This document shows, one piece after another, positions 8,065 to 14,691 of a stretch of 14,691 bases of DNA. Within the stretch, counting starts at the first letter, position 1, and every line of letters begins with the position of its first letter. The translations under genes and the position numbers were made by a program. The notes below the pieces were generated by a model that searched no databases, was not told the DNA's origin, and saw only the letters and a list, made by a program, of their open reading frames with translations. Source of the DNA: Flammeovirgaceae bacterium (GTDB lineage Bacteria > Bacteroidota > Bacteroidia > Cytophagales > Cyclobacteriaceae); the NCBI GenBank assembly GCA_947457025.1, contig CANGUI010000016.1, forward strand, positions 1 to 14,691, read 5' to 3'.

Positions 8065-9309
8065 TTATTCGAACTCCTTTTTGAGGATGTTGGTGACCGT
8101 CTCGACCGTTTCTTCTTCCAGATCGGTGCGGCGTACCAGTTCCTCTTTGCTCACATTTAGTACACTTTTTGCCGTGTCGAGGCCGATGCGTTTCAGTTCA
8201 TCGATTACCCAGGCTTCGATTTCATCAGAAAACTCATCCAGGTCTACATCTTCCTCCTGTGCCGCGTGGTCTAATTCGCGGAACACGTCAATTTCCATAC
8301 CCACCAGGCGGCTGGCGAGCTTGATGTTGAGCCCGCCTTTGCCGATGGCCAAAGAAACCTGATCGGGGCGGAGAAATACCGAAGCACGGCCTTTTTCCTT
8401 GTCGACCTTGATGGAGGAAATCTTCGCCGGGCTCAGGGCCCGCTGGATGAACAACTCCATATTTTCGGTGAAGTTGATCACATCAATGTTTTCATTTTGC
8501 AACTCGCGAACAATGGCATGAATACGCGAGCCTTTCATGCCCACGCAGGCGCCTACCGGGTCAATGCGGTCATCGTATGATTCTACCGCCACTTTGGCAC
8601 GCTCTCCCGGTTCGCGTATTGCCTTTTTGATCGTGATCAACCCATCGTATACTTCAGGAACTTCCTGCTCGAACAACCGTTCCAAAAACTTGGGTGATGT
8701 ACGCGAAAGAACAATCTTGGGGTTGCCGTTTACCATGTCCACTTCATGCACAATGGCGCGCACATTTTCTCCTTTGCGGTACCGGTCTTTGGGAATTTGT
8801 TGCGAACGCGGTATGGAAATCTCATTACCATCCCCATCGGTCAGCAAAACTTCCTTACTCAATACCTGGTACACTTCGCCGGTCACAATTTCGCCTACAA
8901 TGTCCTTGTACTTTTGGAAAAGAATGTCTTTTTCCAGATCTTTTACCTTTTGGATCAGCGTCTGACGGGCAGTAGTAACCGCCCTGCGGCCAAAGTCTTC
9001 GATTTGAATCTGCTCGGATACTTCTTCGCCCACTTCAAAATCCGGCTCAATTTTTTTTGCCTCTGTCAGGCTGATTTTGTCATGGTCCCAGATGTCTTCC
9101 GATTCATCTTCCACAATCTCGCGAATGCGGTAAATTTCTAAATCGCCCTTGTCGGCGTTGATGATGATGTCAAAATTGTCATCAGTGCCATACCGTTTTT
9201 TGATCATGTTGCGGAAGACATCTTCCAGTATACGAATCATCGTAGGCCGGTCGATATTCTTTTGCTTGGCAAAGTCAGCAAACGATTCTATCAGATTTCC
9301 AATATCCAT
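8065..9309 (-). CDS. nusA: Transcription termination/antitermination protein NusA
   Basis: From ATG 9309 the protein has 414 residues. NusA binds RNA polymerase and nascent RNA, stimulating pausing and hairpin-dependent termination and taking part in antitermination. Order: RNAP-binding N-terminal domain (1 to about 130), S1 domain (about 135-205, IVGEIVTGEVYQVL to PKIVLSRTSP), KH1 with DPVGACVGMKGSRIHAIVREL (250-270), KH2 with AIGKGGLNIKLASRL (321-335), an acidic stretch (348-365), and a short helical C-terminus (about 370-414). The E. coli-type acidic AR2 repeat is absent, as usual outside Proteobacteria. The frame can be extended to a TTG at 9333, overlapping rimP, but those 8 residues (MYHLNSGV) are not family sequence and MDIGNLIESF is the normal start. 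This leaves 7 bp after the rimP stop, with GGAG close to the ATG. Second gene of the operon. Confidence 0.97.
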   Translation of the reverse strand: MDIGNLIESFADFAKQKNIDRPTMIRILEDVFRNMIKKRYGTDDNFDIIINADKGDLEIYRIREIVEDESEDIWDHDKISLTEAKKIEPDFEVGEEVSEQIQIEDFGRRAVTTARQTLIQKVKDLEKDILFQKYKDIVGEIVTGEVYQVLSKEVLLTDGDGNEISIPRSQQIPKDRYRKGENVRAIVHEVDMVNGNPKIVLSRTSPKFLERLFEQEVPEVYDGLITIKKAIREPGERAKVAVESYDDRIDPVGACVGMKGSRIHAIVRELQNENIDVINFTENMELFIQRALSPAKISSIKVDKEKGRASVFLRPDQVSLAIGKGGLNIKLASRLVGMEIDVFRELDHAAQEEDVDLDEFSDEIEAWVIDELKRIGLDTAKSVLNVSKEELVRRTDLEEETVETVTNILKKEFE

Positions 9310-9316
9310 AACTCCA

Positions 9317-9784
9317 CTATTTAAATGATACAACTACAAATGTTTTCTCAATTTCAGCGAACGGAAGCGTAGTAGTTTGCGCTTCGCCTTTTTTTGCTCC
9401 CCGGGCAGCCATCGCCACGCAAACCGAATCGTCAGTTACCTCAGCGAGTGTTCCTATGATGACCTGACCGCCGCGGGTGTGGACCTTCACTTCGCGACCA
9501 GTGTTTTTTCGGTACTGCCGCACCAGCTTCAGGGGTTGGTCAAGCCCCGGGGTGGACACTTCCAGCGTGAAGGGCGAGGTGATGTTATCCTGCGCGTCCA
9601 GCCAATCGGAGAGGCTGCGGCTGAGATCTGCGCAATCATCAATGGAAATACCCTGATCACCATCTACGATCACCAGTAACTTCTGCACATGGGGATTCTT
9701 AGATTTGAAAAGCACATCTACCAAAAAATGGCCCGGCTTTAAAAAATCACCCGCTTTATCCCGTATGGCTGTCGTAATCTCCAT
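9317..9784 (-). CDS. rimP: Ribosome maturation factor RimP
   Basis: From ATG 9784 the protein has 155 residues, the normal size. RimP binds the 30S subunit and helps assembly of the S12 region during maturation. Diagnostic stretches are GISIDDCADLSRSLSDWLD (45-63) and LEVSTPGLDQPLKLVRQY (74-91) in the N-terminal domain, followed by an SH3-like C-terminal barrel (REVKVHTRGGQVIIGTLAEV, 97-116). The frame continues up to a TTG at 9808, but those 8 codons run through the terminator T-run and the AAAGGGAG sequence, so ATG 9784 is correct. AAAGGGAG (9793-9800) lies 8 nt upstream and is a fair Shine-Dalgarno sequence for this phylum. First gene of rimP-nusA-infB, with its own promoter and a leader terminator. 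Confidence 0.95.
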   Translation of the reverse strand: MEITTAIRDKAGDFLKPGHFLVDVLFKSKNPHVQKLLVIVDGDQGISIDDCADLSRSLSDWLDAQDNITSPFTLEVSTPGLDQPLKLVRQYRKNTGREVKVHTRGGQVIIGTLAEVTDDSVCVAMAARGAKKGEAQTTTLPFAEIEKTFVVVSFK

Positions 9785-9794
9785 CAAAAAAACT

Positions 9795-9815
9795 CCCTTT
9801 AAGAACAAAAAAGGG
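9795..9815 (-). promoter_or_regulatory. Alternative leader hairpin, mutually exclusive with the terminator
   Basis: On the minus strand CCCTTT (9815-9810) can pair perfectly with AAAGGG (9800-9795) across a 9 nt loop. The first arm is part of the terminator's 3' arm and T-run, so both hairpins cannot form together. The second arm lies inside AAAGGGAG, the presumed rimP ribosome-binding site. With only 6 bp it is weaker than the terminator stem; its role is inference. Confidence 0.35.
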
Positions 9816-9834
9816 GACTTTAGGTCCCCTCTTT
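9806..9834 (-). terminator. Intrinsic terminator in the rimP leader, candidate attenuator
   Basis: Read on the minus strand, AGGGGAC (9830-9824), loop CTAAA and GTCCCCT (9818-9812) form a perfect 7 bp stem. It can be lengthened to 11 bp by AAAG (9834-9831) pairing with the following T's, one pair being G-U. Six T's (9812-9807) complete a classic rho-independent terminator. On the plus strand the following bases are only CTTTC, so it works mainly in the minus direction. It would stop read-through from rfbB, whose stop lies about 60 bp upstream, but it also lies downstream of the rimP promoter and ends 22 nt before the rimP ATG. Any transcript from that promoter must pass it. Confidence 0.85.
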
Positions 9835-9857
9835 CAAGAATCTCGTAAGAAGTGGCG

Positions 9858-9887
9858 CAAAGATAATATTTATTCCATTACCTGCAA
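9858..9887 (-). promoter_or_regulatory. Promoter of the rimP-nusA-infB operon
   Basis: On the minus strand TTG (9887-9885) is followed after exactly 19 nt by TATCTTTG (9865-9858). This fits the known Bacteroidetes primary-sigma consensus TTG and TAnnTTTG. Transcription should begin near 9852, giving a leader of about 67 nt that contains the terminator hairpin. It lies just after the rfbB stop at 9892. Confidence 0.75.
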
Positions 9888-9891
9888 ACAG

Positions 9892-10950
9892 TTAGCGGTT
9901 GGCGTACATCTTATCGTAGTATTTTGTGTAATCACCCGAGGTTACATGTTGCAACCACTCGCCATTCGCCAGGTACCAGTCGATTGTTTTTGCCAGTCCG
10001 GTGGGGAAGTCGAGCGAGGGCTCCCAACCCAGTTCATCGCGAAGTTTGGAGGCGTCTATGGCGTAGCGCAAGTCATGTCCGGGTCGGTCTTTTACGAAGG
10101 TGATTAAACTGGCCGCTGTGCCGGACGCCTGCTTCAGTTTTTCATCCATGATGGTGCAGAGCAGGTGCACCAGTTCCAGATTTTTCCATTCATTATTTCC
10201 ACCGATGTTGTACACCTCACCGGTCTTTCCGCGATGATAAATCGTGTCAATCGCTGAGGCATGATCTTCCACATAGAGCCAGTCGCGCACGTTCTCTCCT
10301 TTACCGTAGACGGGAAGTGGTTTCTTCCGGAGGATGTTGTGAATCATCAGCGGAATAAGCTTTTCCGGGAAATGATTAGGGCCATAGTTATTTGAACACC
10401 GGCTGATCACCACGGGCAACTGGTAGCTGTTGTGAAATGCGCGTACGAAATGATCACTGCCGGCTTTTGATGCCGAGTATGGCGACTGCGGATCGAGAGG
10501 AGTATGTTCAGTAAATAACCCTTCCACACCGAGGGATCCATATACCTCATCGGTTGAGATATGGTAGAATCGCTTACCCTCGAATTGGTCTTTCCACGCT
10601 GCCTTCGCAGCAGTAAGCAAATGAACGGTTCCGACAATATTGGTAATGACAAACGCGGCAGGATCTTCAAGGGAGCGATCTACGTGTGATTCGGCCGCCA
10701 GGTGGATGACTCCATCAAAGGCGTGCTTTTGGAAAAGCGCCTGAACAAACTCAAAATCGTTGATGTTGCCTTTAACGAAAGTATAATTGGGGGCGTGTTC
10801 GATTTCTTTCAGGTTTTCCAGATTTCCCGCGTAGGTTAAATCATCCAACACGACAATGGAATAATCCGGGTAATGCGTAACAAAACGGCGGGTAACGTGC
10901 GAGCCAATGAAGCCGGCACCCCCCGTGATGAGTACATTTTGGTTTTTCAT
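9892..10950 (-). CDS. rfbB: dTDP-glucose 4,6-dehydratase
   Basis: This 352-residue extended short-chain dehydrogenase uses bound NAD+ to convert dTDP-glucose to dTDP-4-keto-6-deoxyglucose, the branch point to rhamnose and other deoxysugars. Seen are the Rossmann motif [10 protein letters not shown] (9-18), the RfbB-typical [12 protein letters not shown] (36-47), [11 protein letters not shown] (83-93), active-site Thr133-Asp134-Glu135 in [14 protein letters not shown] with catalytic Tyr158 and Lys162, and [19 protein letters not shown] (183-201). The Asp-Glu pair and LTYAGN segment separate it from UDP-glucose 4-epimerase. Its ATG overlaps the uxs stop as ATGA, so the two are translationally coupled. 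rfbA, rfbC and rfbD are not in the window; the enzymes that make its substrate and use its product must be encoded elsewhere. Confidence 0.94.
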   Translation of the reverse strand: MKNQNVLITGGAGFIGSHVTRRFVTHYPDYSIVVLDDLTYAGNLENLKEIEHAPNYTFVKGNINDFEFVQALFQKHAFDGVIHLAAESHVDRSLEDPAAFVITNIVGTVHLLTAAKAAWKDQFEGKRFYHISTDEVYGSLGVEGLFTEHTPLDPQSPYSASKAGSDHFVRAFHNSYQLPVVISRCSNNYGPNHFPEKLIPLMIHNILRKKPLPVYGKGENVRDWLYVEDHASAIDTIYHRGKTGEVYNIGGNNEWKNLELVHLLCTIMDEKLKQASGTAASLITFVKDRPGHDLRYAIDASKLRDELGWEPSLDFPTGLAKTIDWYLANGEWLQHVTSGDYTKYYDKMYANR

Positions 10951-11936
10951 TGGATGTATTTATCGAAATCCTTGTGCTCCCGATGGTACAGCACATCGGT
11001 CGGTAGCGACTTGAAATACTCGTACGTTATTTTCAGGCCTTCCTGTCGCGATACCTTCGGGGTCCACCCGAGTATTTTTTTTGCCTTGCTGATGTCTGGC
11101 TGCCGTTGTTTCGGATCGTCTTTCGGCAGTGGCTGATAAATTACTTTTTGGCGGGTACCGGTGAGTTGAATTATTTCTTCGGCAAACTGGCCGATGGTAA
11201 TTTCATCCGGATTGCCGATGTTGACCGGGTAGGGGTAATCCGAAAGCAGGAGGCGGTATATGCCTTCCACCAGATCATCGACATAGCAAAATGAGCGGGT
11301 CTGTGAACCATCCCCGAAAACGGTCAGGTCTTCACCACGCAATGCCTGCCCGATAAAAGCGGGGAGCACGCGACCGTCATTCAACCGCATGCGCGGGCCG
11401 TAGGTATTGAAAATGCGTACGATTCTCGTTTCCAATTGATGATAGGTGTGGTAGGCCATGGTTATGGCTTCCTGGAATCGCTTGGCTTCGTCATACACAC
11501 CACGCGGGCCGATGGGATTTACATTCCCATAATACTCTTCTGTTTGCGGGTGCACGAGGGGATCACCGTATACTTCTGAGGTGGAGGCCACCAGAATCCG
11601 CGCGCCTTTAGCACGGGCCAGACCCAACAGGTTATGCGTACCGAGTGATCCAACCTTTAAAGTTTGAATCGGGATCTTCAGGTAATCGATCGGGCTTGCC
11701 GGAGATGCAAAATGCAGGATGTACCGGATCGGACCCGGGACGTGAACAAACTTGCTTACATCGTGATGGTAAAACTCGAAGTCTGGGAGTTTCATCAGAT
11801 GTTCAACATTTCGCAGGTCACCGGTGATGAGATTGTCCATGCCCACCACTTTATAGCCTTCCTGGAGAAACCGGTCGCACAGGTGGGATCCCAAGAAGCC
11901 GGCTGCTCCGGTGACAAGTACTTGTTCCTTAGCCAT
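10947..11936 (-). CDS. uxs: UDP-glucuronate decarboxylase (UDP-xylose synthase)
   Basis: This 329-residue NAD-dependent extended SDR enzyme should turn UDP-glucuronate into UDP-xylose with loss of CO2. Seen are [17 protein letters not shown] (8-24), [14 protein letters not shown] (34-47), [20 protein letters not shown] (75-94), [10 protein letters not shown] (117-126) with Thr119, Ser120 and Glu121, [11 protein letters not shown] (143-153) with catalytic Tyr148 and Lys152, and [33 protein letters not shown] and GPRxxYDE are UXS signatures. The common form is YDEGKR; here Ala replaces Gly151, a mild change. It sits directly after ugd, whose product is its substrate: the coding regions overlap by 8 bp and a strong Shine-Dalgarno sequence lies in the end of ugd. 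A 4-keto-pentose-releasing relative cannot be excluded, but the match is good. Confidence 0.9.
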   Translation of the reverse strand: MAKEQVLVTGAAGFLGSHLCDRFLQEGYKVVGMDNLITGDLRNVEHLMKLPDFEFYHHDVSKFVHVPGPIRYILHFASPASPIDYLKIPIQTLKVGSLGTHNLLGLARAKGARILVASTSEVYGDPLVHPQTEEYYGNVNPIGPRGVYDEAKRFQEAITMAYHTYHQLETRIVRIFNTYGPRMRLNDGRVLPAFIGQALRGEDLTVFGDGSQTRSFCYVDDLVEGIYRLLLSDYPYPVNIGNPDEITIGQFAEEIIQLTGTRQKVIYQPLPKDDPKQRQPDISKAKKILGWTPKVSRQEGLKITYEYFKSLPTDVLYHREHKDFDKYIQ

Positions 11937-13242
11937 GTACTACCTCCCTTCCGATGCTGTAATAGGTAAGGCCCTGCCCCTTGATGGTTGAAAGGTCGTA
12001 CAGATTTCGTCCGTCAAAAATGACCCGGTCTCGCAGCGTATTTTTAATTCTCATAAAGTCAACCGATCGAAACTCGGGCCACTCAGTTGCGATGAAGAGG
12101 GCATCAGCATTTTCCAGCGCCTGATAGGGATCATCATGAAACTGAACGCGGGTGCCATACATTTTTTTCACGTGGTCCATCGCTTCCGGATCGTGGGCCT
12201 GTATGTGCGCGCCTGCTGCCAGCAAAGCATCTATGTTGTAGAGGGCTGGCGCTTCGCGTATGTCATCTGTATGCGGTTTAAAAGACAAACCCCAGAAGGC
12301 GAACGTCTTCCCCTGTATGGCTTGCGCGTAGTGTTGGCGGATCGTCTGCATTAACCGGGTTTTTTGATCCGTATTTACATCCATTACAGCTTTTAGAATG
12401 CGGAAATCATATTGAACATCTACGGATGACTTTACCAACGCCTGAACATCTTTGGGAAAACAACTGCCGCCATAGCCAATTCCGGGAAACAGGAAGCGCT
12501 TGCCAATCCTGCTGTCGGTACCGATTCCTTTCCGAACCGAATCGACATCCGCCCCAACTAACTCGCATAAATTCGCGATTTCATTCATGAATGAAATCTT
12601 CGTAGCCAAAAAAGAGTTAGCGGCATACTTAGTCAGCTCAGCCGAGCGCTCGTCCATAAATATAATTGGGTTGCCCTGCCGAACAAAGGGGGCATAGAGA
12701 GACTCCATCACTTTTCGGGCCCGGTCCGATGAAGTACCAACCACCACCCGATCTGGTTTCATGAAATCCTCCACCGCAACTCCTTCCCGGAGGAACTCCG
12801 GATTCGAAACAACGTCAAAATCCACTTTTGCATGGATTGCAATACGCTGGCGAACTTTATCGGCTGTGCCGACAGGAACCGTACTTTTGTCTACCACCAC
12901 TACGTAATGAGTCAAGAGTTTACCCAACTCATCAGCCACATTAAGTACATACCGCAGGTCAGCTGCCCCATCCTCTCCCGGCGGTGTTGGTAGGGCCAGG
13001 AAGATGATTTCAGCGTCGCGAATGCCGGTTTCCAGGTTGGTTGTAAATGCCAACCGATGCTGACGCAAATTCCTTTCGAAAATAACCTCTAACCCGGGTT
13101 CATAAATTGTGATTTGGCCAGAATTAAGGCTATCAACCTTTTTTTGGTCGATATCAACACATGTAACGGTGTTACCTGTTTCTGCAAAACACGTTCCGGT
13201 AACTAAGCCCACATAACCCGTTCCGATAACTGAAATCTTCAT
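11929..13242 (-). CDS. ugd: UDP-glucose 6-dehydrogenase
   Basis: From ATG 13242 the protein has 437 residues. Ugd oxidises UDP-glucose twice with NAD+ to give UDP-glucuronate. Seen are the Rossmann start [20 protein letters not shown] (1-20), [13 protein letters not shown] (84-96), [14 protein letters not shown] (118-131), [19 protein letters not shown] (147-165), [20 protein letters not shown] (202-221) with Lys205 and Asn209, the catalytic [12 protein letters not shown] with Cys261 and Asp265, and [13 protein letters not shown] in the UDP-binding C-terminal domain. All catalytic residues are present. The frame can be extended 10 codons to a TTG at 13272 (MCSLSNRRSK), but the fold starts at MKISVIG, so I use the ATG. 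It heads the ugd-uxs-rfbB run and supplies the substrate of the next enzyme. A 5 bp inverted repeat CCTAT-TTG-ATAGG (13252-13264) lies in its leader. Confidence 0.96.
   Translation of the reverse strand: MKISVIGTGYVGLVTGTCFAETGNTVTCVDIDQKKVDSLNSGQITIYEPGLEVIFERNLRQHRLAFTTNLETGIRDAEIIFLALPTPPGEDGAADLRYVLNVADELGKLLTHYVVVVDKSTVPVGTADKVRQRIAIHAKVDFDVVSNPEFLREGVAVEDFMKPDRVVVGTSSDRARKVMESLYAPFVRQGNPIIFMDERSAELTKYAANSFLATKISFMNEIANLCELVGADVDSVRKGIGTDSRIGKRFLFPGIGYGGSCFPKDVQALVKSSVDVQYDFRILKAVMDVNTDQKTRLMQTIRQHYAQAIQGKTFAFWGLSFKPHTDDIREAPALYNIDALLAAGAHIQAHDPEAMDHVKKMYGTRVQFHDDPYQALENADALFIATEWPEFRSVDFMRIKNTLRDRVIFDGRNLYDLSTIKGQGLTYYSIGREVVHG
11942..11950 (-). promoter_or_regulatory. Strong Shine-Dalgarno sequence for uxs inside ugd
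   Basis: The minus strand reads AAGGGAGGT followed by 5 nt and then the uxs ATG. This is close to a full anti-Shine-Dalgarno match and lies in the last codons of ugd. It fits reinitiation or coupled translation, and it supports the chosen uxs start. Confidence 0.65.
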
Positions 13243-13269
13243 TTTACTACGCCTATTTGATAGGGAGCA

Positions 13270-13295
13270 CAAAATTATTCTAAATCAGTGCACAA
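13270..13295 (-). promoter_or_regulatory. Possible promoter of ugd-uxs-rfbB
   Basis: The minus strand carries TAATTTTG (13277-13270), a full TAnnTTTG match, with TTG (13295-13293) 15 nt upstream. That spacing is shorter than the usual 17-23 nt, so the -33 part is doubtful. The position, about 28 bp before the ugd ATG, is right. Confidence 0.4.
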
Positions 13296-13350
13296 CTCGT
13301 GCTCGAAAAACAGAAATCCGATTAATTCATCATCCTAACAATTGTTCGGA

Positions 13351-13358
13351 TATATTTG
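13351..13358 (+). promoter_or_regulatory. -7 element upstream of the acyl-CoA dehydrogenase gene
   Basis: TATATTTG matches TAnnTTTG exactly and lies 18 bp before the ATG. No TTG occurs at the proper distance upstream; TTC at 13326-13328 (22 nt spacing) is the nearest substitute. The promoter is thus plausible but incomplete. Confidence 0.5.
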
Positions 13359-13376
13359 TGGCCAAACTTATAGTGT

Positions 13377-14543
13377 ATGAATCAAGCATTGCATATCCCG
13401 TCTGCCAACTTGTTGGAAACTGAGCATCAGGACATGATTGCAAAGATGATCCGCGACCTGGCTGCACAACACATGATACCTCACCGCTCGGAATGGGATG
13501 AGAAACAGATCTTCCCGATACCGCTGTTCAAAAAGCTGGGGGAACTCGGTTTGATGGGGGTTTTGGTTCCGGAGAAGTACGATGGCGCCGGATTTGGTTA
13601 TCCGGAGTATGTAACCGCCATTGTAGAATTGGCAAAAGTTGATGGCAGCATCGGGCTATCTATGGCGGCTCATAACTCACTCTGCACCGGTCATATCCTG
13701 CAGTTTGGCACGGATTCTCAAAAACAAAAATACCTCCCCTTACTCGCAACCGGAAAATGGCTGGGGGCCTGGGGTCTTACGGAACCGAATACAGGTTCTG
13801 ATGCGGGGAATATGAGAACTACGGCTGTTCGCGAGCAGGACCATTACATCCTCAATGGCGCAAAAAACTTTATCACGCACGGTATTTCGGGCGACGTAGC
13901 GGTGGTAATTGCGCGTACCGGAAAGCCCGGAGATAGCCGTGGAACGAGCGCATTTATCGTTGAGCGTGGAACCCCGGGCTTTTACCCGGGCAAAAAGGAG
14001 AATAAACTGGGTATGCGGGCTTCAGAAACAGCAGAACTCATTTTTTCTGACTGCAAAATACCGGCAGACAACCGGTTAGGCGAGGAAGGGGAAGGATTCA
14101 AACAAGCGCTGAAGGTACTTGATGGCGGCCGGATTTCCATTGCGGCATTAAGTCTCGGCATTGCTATGGGCGCATTCGAAGCCGCGCTGGCCTATTCACA
14201 GGAGCGCAAACAGTTTAACCAGCCGATTTCTTCCTTTCAGGGAATTTCATTTAAGCTGGCTGAGATGGCCACAAAAATAGAGGCAGCAAAGTGCCTCACC
14301 CTGCAGGCAGCCCACCGCAAGGCAGCCGGGCTGCCGGTGACGAAAGAATCAGCCATCGCCAAGCTATATGCCTCCGAAATAGCGGTAGAAGTTGCCAATG
14401 ATGCAGTACAGATTTTTGGCGGCTACGGCTATACCAAGGATTTTCCGGTCGAGAAATACTACCGCGATGCAAAACTCTGTACCATTGGCGAGGGCACCTC
14501 CGAAATTCAAAAACTGGTTATTTCCCGATCTTTGTTGGGCTGA
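13377..14543 (+). CDS. Acyl-CoA dehydrogenase (short/branched-chain type)
   Basis: This 388-residue FAD enzyme introduces a trans-2 double bond in acyl-CoA thioesters and passes electrons to electron-transfer flavoprotein, in fatty-acid or branched-chain amino-acid breakdown. Seen are an N-terminal helical domain with [21 protein letters not shown] (58-78), the FAD-binding middle-domain signature [19 protein letters not shown] (about 130-148), [10 protein letters not shown], the RxQF-type segment [14 protein letters not shown], and the C-terminal [18 protein letters not shown] with IGEGTSEIQ. Glu372 of that last motif stands where MCAD and SCAD have the catalytic base, so the enzyme is of that class rather than the isovaleryl type with a displaced base. 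Substrate length cannot be told from sequence. ATG 13377 sits 18 bp after a TATATTTG element. It is transcribed away from ugd; rpsU follows 55 bp later with its own promoter. Confidence 0.94.
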   Translation: MNQALHIPSANLLETEHQDMIAKMIRDLAAQHMIPHRSEWDEKQIFPIPLFKKLGELGLMGVLVPEKYDGAGFGYPEYVTAIVELAKVDGSIGLSMAAHNSLCTGHILQFGTDSQKQKYLPLLATGKWLGAWGLTEPNTGSDAGNMRTTAVREQDHYILNGAKNFITHGISGDVAVVIARTGKPGDSRGTSAFIVERGTPGFYPGKKENKLGMRASETAELIFSDCKIPADNRLGEEGEGFKQALKVLDGGRISIAALSLGIAMGAFEAALAYSQERKQFNQPISSFQGISFKLAEMATKIEAAKCLTLQAAHRKAAGLPVTKESAIAKLYASEIAVEVANDAVQIFGGYGYTKDFPVEKYYRDAKLCTIGEGTSEIQKLVISRSLLG

Positions 14544-14545
14544 TG

Positions 14546-14575
14546 TTGCAAAAAACAACTCTTTCCATATATTTG
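14546..14575 (+). promoter_or_regulatory. Promoter of rpsU
   Basis: TTG (14546-14548), 19 nt, then TATATTTG (14568-14575) is a full match to the Bacteroidetes promoter, with the same spacing as the rimP promoter. It lies just after the acyl-CoA dehydrogenase stop. The start point would be near 14582, leaving a leader of about 17 nt. Confidence 0.75.
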
Positions 14576-14598
14576 CGGCCCGAAACAGAGAGTTAAAT

Positions 14599-14691
14599 AT
14601 GCTGATCATCAACATCAAAGAGAACGAGTCGATTGACAAGGCCCTGAAGCGCTTTAAAAAGAAGTTTGAAAAAACAGGGATCTTGCGCGAA
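14599..14691 (+). CDS. rpsU: 30S ribosomal protein S21, 3'-truncated by the window edge
   Basis: The frame from ATG 14599 is open to the window end, giving 31 residues starting MLIINIKENESIDKALKRF and continuing with KKKFEKTGILRE. This is the conserved N-terminus of bacterial S21 (about 65 residues in full), a small basic protein near the 3' end of 16S rRNA on the 30S platform, where it affects initiation. The -33/-7 promoter immediately upstream suits a highly expressed ribosomal gene. AGAGAG a few bases before the ATG is at best a weak ribosome-binding site. In Bacteroidetes, S21 belongs to the proteins reported to help occlude the anti-Shine-Dalgarno sequence, which fits the mostly weak Shine-Dalgarno usage here; that link is background knowledge, not seen in this sequence. 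Confidence 0.93.
   Translation, partial: MLIINIKENESIDKALKRFKKKFEKTGILRE

Noticed and set aside
13283..13304. GCAC-GTGC inverted repeat upstream of ugd
   Set aside because: Only 4 bp arms; expected by chance in an intergenic region of this size.

Overview
The window looks like chromosomal housekeeping DNA from a Bacteroidetes bacterium, most likely of the Cytophagales type, at about 50% GC. Three things point there: promoters of the Bacteroidetes form (TTG, 19 nt, TAnnTTTG) upstream of rimP and rpsU; mostly weak Shine-Dalgarno sequences; and proteins that read like Cytophagales homologues (IF-2, cyclophilin, the M20 dipeptidase, S21). The genus assignment is inference. I see no phage, insertion sequence, CRISPR array, tRNA or rRNA.

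Layout. Positions 1-1092 (+) hold the 3' three quarters of gltD, the glutamate synthase small subunit. A 438 bp gap without a recognisable gene follows. A cytosolic cyclophilin (1531-1971, -) diverges from a small CxxC/H zinc-ribbon-like protein (2059-2322, +) and an M20 dipeptidase (2389-3747, +).

From 13242 down to 3862, seven genes run in one direction on the minus strand. The first block is ugd, uxs, rfbB, with overlapping ends. It makes UDP-glucuronate, UDP-xylose and dTDP-4-keto-6-deoxyglucose for surface polysaccharide. The second block is rimP, nusA, infB, rluB: 30S maturation, transcription elongation/termination, translation initiation and rRNA pseudouridylation. Between the blocks, in under 110 bp, lie a strong promoter and then an intrinsic terminator in the rimP leader, ending only 22 nt before the rimP start codon. 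Diverging from ugd on the plus strand are an acyl-CoA dehydrogenase (13377-14543) and the start of rpsU (14599 to the window edge), which has its own clear promoter.

The most interesting feature is the rimP leader. The terminator lies downstream of the operon's own promoter, so it is a candidate attenuator. A second hairpin is mutually exclusive with it and would cover the rimP ribosome-binding site. Since the operon encodes NusA, a modulator of intrinsic termination, feedback control is an attractive but unproven idea. Nothing else suggests a new multi-gene system. Start codons of the M20 peptidase, nusA, rimP and ugd were set at ATG codons rather than at upstream in-frame TTG codons.
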